Positions 43,233-51,339 of a DNA stretch of 64,000 nt are shown piece by piece. Source of the stretch: Imperialibacter sp. EC-SDR9 (GTDB lineage: Bacteria; Bacteroidota; Bacteroidia; Cytophagales; Cyclobacteriaceae); NCBI RefSeq assembly GCF_902498805.1, contig NZ_LR701585.1, positions 106,552 to 170,551 of the forward strand, in the 5' to 3' direction. Under the pieces are notes generated by a model. The model made no database searches and was not told where the DNA came from. It saw nothing but the letters and a program-made list of their open reading frames with translations. Position 1 is the stretch's first letter, and each line of letters opens with the position of its first letter. Made by a program: the position numbers and the translations under genes.

Positions 43233-43910
43233 GTGAACATACTACTGGTAGAAGACGAAGCAAAGGTGGCATCATTTATCAAGCAGGGGCTTGAGGAGCA
43301 GGGCTATGTAGTTGACCTGGCTACTGACGGGCAAATGGGGCTAACCTTATTTCTAAAAGGAGCTTACGACGTCGCTGTACTGGATGTGATAGTCCCCTTT
43401 ATCAGTGGGGTAGAACTTTGTCGGGCGATAAAGAACAATAAACCTTCACTGCCGGTAATCATGCTCACTGCGCTGGGTACCACTGAAGACAAAGTCAATG
43501 GTTTTGAGGCTGGTGCCGACGACTACCTGGTCAAGCCCTTTGAATTCAAGGAATTGCTGCTGCGGCTCAAAGCACTTACCCGCAGAAGTCAGAGAGAGGA
43601 AGTAGTCTCCCATGTGCTGACAGTAGCCGACTTGACCCTTGATCTTGATAAAAAAGTGGCTCACCGGGGAAATAAACAAATAGACCTGACGGCGAAGGAG
43701 TTTGGGTTGCTAGAGTATCTGATGAGGAATAAAGGCAGAGTAGTGTCGAAGATCGATATTTCGGAGAAAGTGTGGGACATTGATTTTGACACTGGCACCA
43801 ATGTGGTGGAAGTATATATCAATATCCTGAGGAAAAAGATAGACAGGGACTTTGAGGACAAGCTCATCCATACCCGGATAGGGATGGGGTATATTTTTGA
43901 AAAAGCCTAA
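43233..43910 (+). CDS. OmpR-family response regulator (first TCS)
   Basis: 225-aa two-component regulator. Receiver with ILLVEDEA (Glu7, Asp8), phosphoacceptor Asp51 in VLDVIVPF, Thr in MLTALGTTED and Lys in YLVKPFEF; then a winged-helix effector domain (DLTAKEFGLLEYLMRNKGRV, VEVYINILRKKID). I place the start at GTG 43233, which gives the exact family N-terminus VNILLVED; there is no ATG nearby and the open frame upstream is filler. Its stop overlaps the kinase ATG by one base (TAATG). Confidence 0.93.
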   Translation: MNILLVEDEAKVASFIKQGLEEQGYVVDLATDGQMGLTLFLKGAYDVAVLDVIVPFISGVELCRAIKNNKPSLPVIMLTALGTTEDKVNGFEAGADDYLVKPFEFKELLLRLKALTRRSQREEVVSHVLTVADLTLDLDKKVAHRGNKQIDLTAKEFGLLEYLMRNKGRVVSKIDISEKVWDIDFDTGTNVVEVYINILRKKIDRDFEDKLIHTRIGMGYIFEKA

Positions 43911-45283
43911 TGCAAATCAGGGACAAGCTCACCTTCCTTTTTTTGTTGATAGTGGCGCTGATCATGGGCGCTTCTTCCCTGGCGATCTATTACTTATCGG
44001 CTCAGTATCGCAAGCAAGAGTTTTATGAAAGGATAGAGAACAAAGCCAGAAATGTGGCCAAACTGCTTATTGAAGTGGAGGAGGTGGATGCCGAGTTGCT
44101 GCGGAAGATTGAAGAGAACAATCCTGTAAGTCTGCCAAATGAAGAAATAACTATTTTCGACTACCAAAACCAGGTACTTTATAGCTCTGAGGGAGAGCAA
44201 ACGGTAGCCGTAAATGAGCCACTGCTTAACCGGATAAGGCTGGAAGGAGAGGTAAGGTTTGTGTTCGGAAACCAGGAGGTGCTCGGCGTACTTTTTACTG
44301 ATCAGTACGATAGAGTGGTAGTGGTTGCTTCGGCCACCGATATTTTTGGTTACCGAAAACTGGACAACCTGCGGAATGTGCTTTTCATTGTTTTTGGAGC
44401 AGGCTTACTCTTTACTTTCATATCAGGACGGATTTTTGCCCAACGTACCCTAAGTCCCATTTCCCGGGTAATTGCTCAGGTCGATGCTATTGGTGTCAGT
44501 AACCTGAGCAGCCGGGTGGACGAGGGAAACCAAACGGATGAACTGGCTCACCTGGCTGGTACATTCAATGAAATGCTCGACAGGCTGGAAGAGGCCTTCA
44601 AACTTCAGAAGAACTTCATTGCGAATGCCTCGCATGAGTTGCGGACTCCTCTAACGGCCATCACAGGCCAGCTTGAAGTAACCTTACTAAGCGATAGAAC
44701 TGCCGAAGATTACAAACGCACTGTAAATTCTGTTCTTGACGATATCAAAAACCTGAATTATCTATCTAACAGGCTGCTGCTGCTGGCACAGGCGAGCTCT
44801 GAGAGTGTTGAAAGCTCCTTTGGTTCTATAAGGGTGGACGAGGTTCTCTGGCAAAGCGCTGGTGAGCTCCAGAAAAGAAATCCATCATACAAGGTCTCAA
44901 TATCGTTCAACGAGGATTTGGAGGACGATCAGATGACCGTCGTAGGCAATGAACAATTGATAAAGACTGCTTTGCTCAACCTGATGGACAATGGGTGCAA
45001 ATACTCTGACCCTCATGAGGTGCAGGTAAACGTTGAACCAGACATAGGACAACTGGTGTTGACTTTCCGGGATTTTGGCATCGGCATAGACGAAGAAGAA
45101 CAGGAGTTGATTTTCGAGCCCTTTCACAGGGGAAGCAATGCCCAAAACATCAAAGGCCACGGCATTGGACTGTCGCTGGTGCAAAGAATAGTGAAACTGC
45201 ACGAGGGAACGTTGACACTTATGTCAAAAAAGGGCAAGGGCAGTACTTTTACCCTAACGTTTCGGGTCAAGAAAAAAATTTAA
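43910..45283 (+). CDS. Sensor histidine kinase (first TCS)
   Basis: 457-aa membrane kinase. TM1 at about 8-28, a short periplasmic sensor, TM2 at about 153-176, HAMP to about 230, HisKA with NASHELRTPLTAIT (His242), and HATPase_c with NLMDNGCKYSD, FRDFGIGIDEEEQ and GHGIGLSLVQRIV. No extra input domain. Coupled to the regulator gene by TAATG. The first TAAT repeat of the downstream array includes its stop codon. Confidence 0.93.
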   Translation: MQIRDKLTFLFLLIVALIMGASSLAIYYLSAQYRKQEFYERIENKARNVAKLLIEVEEVDAELLRKIEENNPVSLPNEEITIFDYQNQVLYSSEGEQTVAVNEPLLNRIRLEGEVRFVFGNQEVLGVLFTDQYDRVVVVASATDIFGYRKLDNLRNVLFIVFGAGLLFTFISGRIFAQRTLSPISRVIAQVDAIGVSNLSSRVDEGNQTDELAHLAGTFNEMLDRLEEAFKLQKNFIANASHELRTPLTAITGQLEVTLLSDRTAEDYKRTVNSVLDDIKNLNYLSNRLLLLAQASSESVESSFGSIRVDEVLWQSAGELQKRNPSYKVSISFNEDLEDDQMTVVGNEQLIKTALLNLMDNGCKYSDPHEVQVNVEPDIGQLVLTFRDFGIGIDEEEQELIFEPFHRGSNAQNIKGHGIGLSLVQRIVKLHEGTLTLMSKKGKGSTFTLTFRVKKKI

Positions 45284-45335
45284 TACCATTTTAATCTCGC
45301 ACTAATAGGGCCTTTAGATGACCGCCGTACAATTG
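45279..45335 (+). promoter_or_regulatory. 11-bp direct-repeat array and -7 box before coiled-coil gene
   Basis: Four units spaced exactly 11 bp: TTTAAT (45279), TTTAAT (45290), ACTAAT (45301) and CTTTAG (45312). 11-bp-spaced direct repeats are the usual layout for OmpR/PhoB-type dimers in tandem. TACAATTG at 45328-45335, 7/8 to TAnnTTTG, follows after 10 bp. The adjacent response regulator is the obvious candidate binder. Confidence 0.65.
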
Positions 45336-45354
45336 CATCATAAACATCAAAAGT

Positions 45355-46248
45355 ATGAGCGAGTCATCATCAACATCGAGAATTAAAGTCACAGCTTATG
45401 TAATAGCGGGACTTTTGTTTGTAAGCCTTTTTATTGGCGCCCACTATATCACCCTGAACAAGGAGGCGGTCGCCAGTCTAAACGAGGAGAAGCTTAAATC
45501 TGAAGCATTGCTTTCAGAGAAACTTCAACTTCAAAAAGAGATTGATAAGTTTAAAAAAGAGATAGCCTCTCTAACAGGCAAAAACGCCAATCTTGATCAT
45601 CTCCTGGCTCAGGCGAACGATAACCTGGCTCAGAAGGAAGCGCAGCTAAGCCAGATTAAACGGAGCAATGGTTCCATAGCCGAACTGAACAGGCAAATAG
45701 CTGAGTTGAAAGCTTTGAAGTCAGGCCTTGATTCGCAGATTGCCAGCCTTAACGGAGAAATTAACAAGCTTCGGGATGAAAACGGCAACCTGAGAAAAGA
45801 GAACGCCAATGCTAATGCCATGATTGCTCAGTTGGAAATGGACAACAAAGTCCTTACTGAAAACATGGGTCTCCTTACCGCTTTGACCGAGGATAACCTT
45901 GTGCTCGTCACCAAAAAGAATGAAAAATTAACGGTAAGAGCTAAGAAAGCCAAGAAAATTAACTTCGTGTTCGACGTGCCCCAGAGTGCTCTTGGTGGCC
46001 TGGAGTTCAAAGTAGTGTCTCCTGGTTCAAAAGTTTATTCCAAAGCTGATGGCACTGTTTCACATCACCTCTTGCAGGGAGATGGCAACCCTGTCGCAAG
46101 CCTCGGAGTTTATCCGGGCCAGTTTGAGATGGTTCAAAGGGTAGAGATGGTTTTTACACCCAAAGAAAAATTGACCACCGGAATTTACAAGATCGAGGTG
46201 TATAACAAAGGTACTAAGCTGGGTCGCATGCAGGTGAAGCTGGATTGA
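45355..46248 (+). CDS. Single-pass coiled-coil membrane protein
   Basis: 297 aa. A short cytoplasmic N-terminus, one TM helix (about residues 12-30, YVIAGLLFVSLFIGAHYI), then a long coiled coil (about 35-180) with strong heptads and repeated ASL/AQLxxL patterns, and a C-terminal beta-rich domain (about 195-297; INFVFDVPQSALGG, GIYKIEVYNKGTKLGRMQV). Function unknown. It is the only gene between the two TCS loci, has a TAAT array in front and a terminator behind, so it is the likely target of the first TCS; perhaps an envelope sensor or stress protein. Confidence 0.8.
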   Translation: MSESSSTSRIKVTAYVIAGLLFVSLFIGAHYITLNKEAVASLNEEKLKSEALLSEKLQLQKEIDKFKKEIASLTGKNANLDHLLAQANDNLAQKEAQLSQIKRSNGSIAELNRQIAELKALKSGLDSQIASLNGEINKLRDENGNLRKENANANAMIAQLEMDNKVLTENMGLLTALTEDNLVLVTKKNEKLTVRAKKAKKINFVFDVPQSALGGLEFKVVSPGSKVYSKADGTVSHHLLQGDGNPVASLGVYPGQFEMVQRVEMVFTPKEKLTTGIYKIEVYNKGTKLGRMQVKLD

Positions 46249-46293
46249 CCCGAGAAAGATAATATAGGTTGATTAGGTTAGGTTCCTGATTGA

Positions 46294-46327
46294 AAAGCGC
46301 CGGGTTTCCCAGCGCTTTCTTTTTTTT
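46294..46327 (+). terminator. Terminator after coiled-coil gene
   Basis: AAAGCGC ... GCGCTTT stem extended by GGG/CCC inside (CGGGTTTCCCA), followed by a T-rich run (TTTCTTTTTTTT). Separates the coiled-coil gene from the second TCS. Confidence 0.85.
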
Positions 46328-46442
46328 AACAGTGTCTTGAGTTGCCAGTGAAATTGTTGAGGGCGAAGGTTGTTCAAACTTTTTTAGCTATTTGACAGTT
46401 TTTATATCTTGTTTGAAGTTCCTGTATTGATTATACCATCAA

Positions 46443-47123
46443 ATGAATATTCTATTAATAGAAGACGAGCCAAGTGTGATTTCGCTTATTCAGAGAAGCT
46501 TTTCTTCCTCCGGCTATAACACGAGCGTAGCTATGGATGGTAAAACCGGTCTCCAAATGGCGTTGAATAATGATTTTGACTTGATTATATTGGATTTGAT
46601 GATACCTGTTTTGAGTGGCATGGAAGTTTGTAAAAATTTCAGAAAAAAGAATTCGCATACGCCACTGTTGATGCTTACGGCACTCAGTACCACCGAAAAT
46701 ATTGTGGCTGGACTTGATGGAGGAGCCGACGACTACATGACTAAACCCTTTAAACTTGCCGAACTGAATGCCCGTGTGCGGACGCTAACACGCCGACCTG
46801 GTGCTCGGCCTGACGAAGGAGACAAGTTGATATTTTCTGACATTGAGCTGGACAGGGCTACAAAAATAGTGACCCGGGCAGGAAAAAAAATATCCTTGAC
46901 GGCCACCGAATTTCGGCTACTCGAATTCCTTCTCGCTAATAGGAACAGGGTACTGTCCCGAATGGAAATTCTTGAAAACGTGTGGGATATTAATTTCAAT
47001 TTGGGCACCAATGTAGTCGACGTATATATCAACTATTTACGAAAAAAAATTGATGCAAATAGTGACAATAAGATCATCCATACGGTGTTCGGAATGGGTT
47101 ATGTCATGAGGAGCGAAGAATGA
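46443..47123 (+). CDS. OmpR-family response regulator (second TCS)
   Basis: 226 aa. NILLIEDEPS (Glu7, Asp8), phosphoacceptor Asp51 in IILDLMIPVL, MLTALSTTEN and YMTKPFKL; winged helix with LTATEFRLLEFLLANRNRV and VDVYINYLRKKIDA. It is a close paralogue of the first regulator along its whole length, including DINFNLGTNVVDVYIN versus DIDFDTGTNVVEVYIN. Overlaps the kinase gene by 4 bp. Confidence 0.95.
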   Translation: MNILLIEDEPSVISLIQRSFSSSGYNTSVAMDGKTGLQMALNNDFDLIILDLMIPVLSGMEVCKNFRKKNSHTPLLMLTALSTTENIVAGLDGGADDYMTKPFKLAELNARVRTLTRRPGARPDEGDKLIFSDIELDRATKIVTRAGKKISLTATEFRLLEFLLANRNRVLSRMEILENVWDINFNLGTNVVDVYINYLRKKIDANSDNKIIHTVFGMGYVMRSEE

Positions 47124-48505
47124 GCATTCATAATAAGATATCACTGATAGTTACGGGTATTACCGGAGCGATAATTCTTTTACTGAGCATCTTCATTTAT
47201 ATTTTTTCGGAGAGGAGCACCTTCGAGATGTTTTTTCACCGACTGGAAGTAAGGGCGGCCATCATTGGACACGCCTACCTGGAAGATGATGAGAGCAATG
47301 CCGCAATCTATCATACAGTCAAGGAAAGACATCTTAAAAACCTGCCCGACGAAGATCACTACATTATTGAGTTTGCAGACGATGGTTCGGGGATGAAACT
47401 GGCACAAAAGCCAAACCTGCCGTTGGACGACCTTTTTTACCAGGAGCTTTTACGAGAAGGCAGAGTGCGTCATTTTTCTAATAACGTCTTTTACGTTGGA
47501 GAGCTCATCAATGAGGGGGGGAAAGACATTGTGGTGGTTTCCGAAGCGGTGGACACGCTTGGAATGGAAGAACTTGCTTACCTGAAAAAACTATTACTGT
47601 TCGGCTTCTTCGGAAGTATCATCGTTACCTATTCTTTGGGTAGAGTTTTCTCAAATCAAATATTTAAACCAGTAAGGGAGATTATTGATAAGGTGAAGGG
47701 AATCAGTGTTTACAATTTAAATGAACGCCTTGAGGACACCAAAAGTGATGATGTTGTAGCAGACCTTACGCATACATTTAACGACATGCTTATTCGTCTG
47801 CAAATGACATTCGAGATGCAAAACAATTTTATCAGTAACGCTTCGCACGAATTCAAAACACCGCTGACCATCATTGCTGGAGAAGCGGAACTTGGTCAGG
47901 ATGAGGGCGAGCTTTCTGATAGCATGAGGCAGTCTCTTGAGGTCATTACCTATGAAGCAGAAAAACTTAAGGAGTTGATAGATGGGATGCTGGCTATTGC
48001 TCAAACGGGCTTTGACGGCGTAAAACAACATTGGGGTGAAGTTCGGCTTGACGAAATCATTCTTTCGGTGAAGAATACGATTAACAAAATTCATTTTAAT
48101 AATAAAGTAGAGGTAGACTTTGGGGGTCTACCTGCCGACAATAGCAAATTGTGTTTGGAAGGTAATGGTACCTTGCTGAGGGTTGCGCTGAGCAATATCG
48201 TTATGAACGCATGTAAGTATTCTGATAATAACAAGGTGAGAATTAGGGTGACTACGGACGACAGGCGGATATATGTTCAGGTGAGTGATCAGGGTATTGG
48301 GATTCCCGAGCATGACTTACCACAGGTATTTGTGCCGTTTTTCAGGGCATCAAATACACATAAATATCAGGGACATGGTGTAGGTCTTCCGCTCGCCAAC
48401 AACATTATAAGGATGCACAAAGGCCATGTAAATGTAAAAAGCAAAGAAGGGCAGGGCACCACTGTCATAGCCTATTTCCCCCATTTAATGGAAGCAGCAC
48501 TCTAA
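47120..48505 (+). CDS. Sensor histidine kinase (second TCS)
   Basis: 461-aa kinase with TM1 (about 8-30), periplasmic sensor to about 155, TM2 (about 156-174), HAMP, HisKA with NASHEFKTPLTIIAG (His243), and HATPase_c with VMNACKYSDNNK, VSDQGIGIPEHDL and GHGVGLPLANNII. Same layout as the first kinase. The 11-bp repeat array starts inside its last codons. Confidence 0.95.
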   Translation: MSIHNKISLIVTGITGAIILLLSIFIYIFSERSTFEMFFHRLEVRAAIIGHAYLEDDESNAAIYHTVKERHLKNLPDEDHYIIEFADDGSGMKLAQKPNLPLDDLFYQELLREGRVRHFSNNVFYVGELINEGGKDIVVVSEAVDTLGMEELAYLKKLLLFGFFGSIIVTYSLGRVFSNQIFKPVREIIDKVKGISVYNLNERLEDTKSDDVVADLTHTFNDMLIRLQMTFEMQNNFISNASHEFKTPLTIIAGEAELGQDEGELSDSMRQSLEVITYEAEKLKELIDGMLAIAQTGFDGVKQHWGEVRLDEIILSVKNTINKIHFNNKVEVDFGGLPADNSKLCLEGNGTLLRVALSNIVMNACKYSDNNKVRIRVTTDDRRIYVQVSDQGIGIPEHDLPQVFVPFFRASNTHKYQGHGVGLPLANNIIRMHKGHVNVKSKEGQGTTVIAYFPHLMEAAL

Positions 48506-48566
48506 TCACATTCTAATAGTGTTCTTAGCAGATTGTAATCTGAATCTTAGCACATCTTAATTCTTC
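48501..48566 (+). promoter_or_regulatory. Six-unit 11-bp direct-repeat array before Usp-like gene
   Basis: The 66 bp divide cleanly into six 11-mers beginning TCTAAT, TCTAAT, TCTTAG, TGTAAT, TCTTAG and CTTAAT, each followed by 5 variable bases. Consensus T-C-T-W-A-K at a strict 11-bp period, that is about one helical turn. This matches the shorter array at 45279-45317 and is very probably an OmpR-family binding array controlling the Usp-like/bestrophin genes. The start overlaps the kinase stop codon. Confidence 0.75.
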
Positions 48567-48596
48567 AATCGCAGTTTTAAAAAAATAAAATGCGAT

Positions 48597-49061
48597 ATGA
48601 AAACTATTCTTGTTCCTGCAGATTTTACTTCCAATACGATTAAAGTGGCTCAAGAGGCCGTTCAAGCTTTCGAATGCGATATCCGCTTACTGTTTGTTCA
48701 CGCTTTTAATATGCCAGATAGCGAACAGGACTTGCTTTTTGGGAGTTATAGAAATGAAAACAGAAAATACGTTTCCCCTGAATTTTTGAAGGAGCTTGAA
48801 GACTTGAAAGATGTATTTTCCTACAAGGTAAAGAACGTAATAGTTGATTTTTTTTACGGTACCACCCCAATGCTTTTTTCAAGTTATCTAGACTATTACG
48901 ACGTGTCATTGATTGTTTATTCTTCTGAGCAAAGTTTTGGAGACTTGTCCGCCAATAGCGTCGACATGAGGACTTTGATCAGGCAATCGGAGTGTAAGTC
49001 GGTGGATATCGATTCTTCGGCTATTTTCCAATCCCTTTCAACTCCATTTGCCCGGATTTAG
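48597..49061 (+). CDS. Divergent universal-stress-protein-like protein
   Basis: 154 aa. The first strand MKTILVPADFTSNTIKVAQEAV and LLFVHAF correspond to the Usp fold, as does DVSLIVYSSEQ later. The ATP-binding GxxGx9G(S/T) motif of many Usp proteins is absent, so it probably does not bind ATP. It follows the second TCS and a TAAT array, and precedes the bestrophin gene by 32 bp; likely one transcription unit. Confidence 0.7.
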   Translation: MKTILVPADFTSNTIKVAQEAVQAFECDIRLLFVHAFNMPDSEQDLLFGSYRNENRKYVSPEFLKELEDLKDVFSYKVKNVIVDFFYGTTPMLFSSYLDYYDVSLIVYSSEQSFGDLSANSVDMRTLIRQSECKSVDIDSSAIFQSLSTPFARI

Positions 49062-49093
49062 TTGGCTTAGATCTCAACCGTTAAACGAAGCAT

Positions 49094-50002
49094 ATGTTAC
49101 TAAAGGGAAGTATTCCTGTTAAATACATCGTTGGGAAAATCAAGTATGAGATTTTGGTTGTTATGGGTTATGGCATCGCCATCGAAATAGTTTACCAGAA
49201 TTATCATATTTCAGAAATTTCCATACCGATGACGGTTCCAACGGTGTTGGGAACTATCATCTCGTTGCTACTTGCTTTTCGATCCAATCAGGCCTACGAC
49301 AGGTGGTGGGAGGCCAGGATAATCTGGGGAGCTATTGTAAACGACAGCCGGACACTTGCCAGGCAGGTGTTGTCGTTGGTAAATGAAGACATTGATCCGG
49401 ACTCATCCCGGAGATTTCAGGAGAGGTTTATTCATAGGCAAGTGGCTTGGTGCTACGCATTGGGTAAGGGGTTGAGGAAAGACAATCCCTTCCCATTTGT
49501 GGAAGGCCATGTAAGTGATGATGAGCTTGAGTCTCTGGCGAGCTACGACAATGTGCATGTAGGGCTTACCCTTCTCCAGTCTATTGATTTACGAAACGCC
49601 TATCAGAAAGGGTGGTTGAACGATTTTCAGCAGGTTGAAATCGATAAAACTCTTACCAGGCTGTGTGACTCTATGGGAAAATGTGAACGCATAAAGAACA
49701 CTGTTTTTCCTTCTACTTACAGCTTGTATATACATCTCGCTTTGCATTTCTTCATTTTACTATTGCCCTTCGCTATGCTCGATCTGTTTGGCTTTTTTAT
49801 GGTGCCGATTCTTGTAGTCATTGCAGCATGCTTTTTCCTCATCGAGAAAATGGCTATCCATCTTCAGGATCCTTTTGAGAATAAGCCGACTGATACCCCA
49901 GTGCTGGCAATTTCGAGAAATATTGAGCGTGACTTGAAACAAATGTTACGTGAAAAGCATATTCCAGAGTCGATGCAGCCCAGGGCGTTCTACATCTTAT
50001 AG
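49094..50002 (+). CDS. Bestrophin-family (UPF0187) ion channel
   Basis: 302-aa membrane protein. Bestrophin signatures: VPTVLGTIISLLLAFRSNQAYDRWWEARIIWG in outline near residues 48-80, and the C-terminal DPFENKPTDTPVLAISRNIE (Pro-rich end). Bacterial homologues are cation or anion channels in the inner membrane. Four TM segments are visible. Second gene after the TAAT array, followed by a strong terminator. Confidence 0.88.
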   Translation: MLLKGSIPVKYIVGKIKYEILVVMGYGIAIEIVYQNYHISEISIPMTVPTVLGTIISLLLAFRSNQAYDRWWEARIIWGAIVNDSRTLARQVLSLVNEDIDPDSSRRFQERFIHRQVAWCYALGKGLRKDNPFPFVEGHVSDDELESLASYDNVHVGLTLLQSIDLRNAYQKGWLNDFQQVEIDKTLTRLCDSMGKCERIKNTVFPSTYSLYIHLALHFFILLLPFAMLDLFGFFMVPILVVIAACFFLIEKMAIHLQDPFENKPTDTPVLAISRNIERDLKQMLREKHIPESMQPRAFYIL

Positions 50003-50066
50003 CACAATCATCAGAAGTATTTAATAGAAGCTTGCAGGAAAATCAAGCGATTCGGTTGGTAGAGTA

Positions 50067-50099
50067 CAACGGCGGAATTTTTTCGCCGTTGTTTTTTTT
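50067..50099 (+). terminator. Terminator after bestrophin gene
   Basis: Perfect 8-bp stem CAACGGCG / CGCCGTTG (50067-50074, 50084-50091) with a 9-nt loop and eight T. Ends the plus-strand unit; the next gene is convergent. Confidence 0.88.
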
Positions 50100-50125
50100 C
50101 GCCAATCGGTAGCAATCTTCGAACG

Positions 50126-51088
50126 CTACTTTTCGACTACCGGCATCCTTATCCAATAAATGTCTCCTCTTCCATTGCCCGGAGAGTTGAGTTGCCTGAC
50201 AAATCCTTCGTAACTTAGAGAACCTTCGATCTGATCGGAAGACTTGACAATCTCGCTAGTAAAAAAAAGCCACTGTCCGTCTGGCGAAACGAAAGGACAA
50301 TAGTCGAGTCGTGGGCTGTTGATGGTCGCTCCCATATTAACGGCTGGCAGCCACTTGCCTGTGGCATCTTTTCTGCTGATGTATAAGTCGCCACCTCCCT
50401 GGCTGGCTGCCCTTTGCCAGGAGCCGAAAATGATAAATCGTTCGTCCGGGTCAACGAAGGCATTGTATTCGTCGGTGGATGAATTGACCGCAGAGTCCAA
50501 TGGTTCAGGTGCCATGAACCTGCCGTTTTCAAATTTGGAAAAAACGATGTCTTCTCCGCCCATGCCGCCTTCTTCCAGCCTCAGTGTGAAATAAAGGGTG
50601 CCGCTTTTAGCTAAGGATGGATAATACTCATGGCCTTCGGAGTTCACAGGCGTTCCCATATTTTTAGCTTCCGACCAGCTGCCATCCTTTTGTTTTTCTA
50701 CGTACCAAATATCAAAGTCTTTGTCGGGCCCACCATTTGTTAGCGACCGCCTTGAAGCAAAATAAAGCTTCGATCCATCGGGTGAAAAGGCAGGTTCAAT
50801 ATCATAGCTATCGCCAGAAAATGAAGCAATCGCAGGGGCTTCCCATTGCTCTCCACTATACTTGCGCATCACTATCACGCTCTTTTGGACGCCCACCAGA
50901 GAATAGTAGATTTCAGTTCCATCGGGGGAAATCGCAAAATCTCTTTCATTGTTGCCAGTTGAGACATTCGCAGGGGCAAACATTTCAGGAGTGGTGCCTG
51001 GCTTTGTCTGGCCAAGGTATTCCCACGGCTTTTCGGGCTGTGATTTACAACCGACAATCAGTGCAAACAGAAGCAAATAGCGATTCAT
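50126..51088 (-). CDS. PD40/WD40-like beta-propeller lipoprotein
   Basis: 320 aa. Short signal with lipobox LLLFALIVGC (Cys about residue 14). The rest is a propeller built from PD40 repeats: RDFAISPDGTEIYYS, EPAFSPDGSKLYFAS, YPSLAKSGTLYF, YNAFVDPDERFIIF and YCPFVSPDGQWLFF. TolB-type propeller; binding partner unknown. I start at ATG 51088 because the upstream open frame is basic and shows no domain. Confidence 0.85.
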   Translation of the reverse strand: MNRYLLLFALIVGCKSQPEKPWEYLGQTKPGTTPEMFAPANVSTGNNERDFAISPDGTEIYYSLVGVQKSVIVMRKYSGEQWEAPAIASFSGDSYDIEPAFSPDGSKLYFASRRSLTNGGPDKDFDIWYVEKQKDGSWSEAKNMGTPVNSEGHEYYPSLAKSGTLYFTLRLEEGGMGGEDIVFSKFENGRFMAPEPLDSAVNSSTDEYNAFVDPDERFIIFGSWQRAASQGGGDLYISRKDATGKWLPAVNMGATINSPRLDYCPFVSPDGQWLFFTSEIVKSSDQIEGSLSYEGFVRQLNSPGNGRGDIYWIRMPVVEK

Positions 51089-51339
51089 AGTAATAGATTT
51101 AGTGACGTTAGGTTGAATCCTGCTGCGTTTCTTTCCGGCAGCTTTTCTTAGAACAACCCACTGGCAATCGGGCCGTATTTGGGTAAAGGTTCCTTTCATG
51201 TGCACTCAGGTTATCGTACACACCGGAGTGCCATTATTCATTTCAATACTTTTGAGAATTTTATTTCTGACAACTGCGTTAATTTGCAATGCATATGGTC
51301 GGCAGTAAGAGTTTTGCGTGACATAATAGAAGAAGATTG

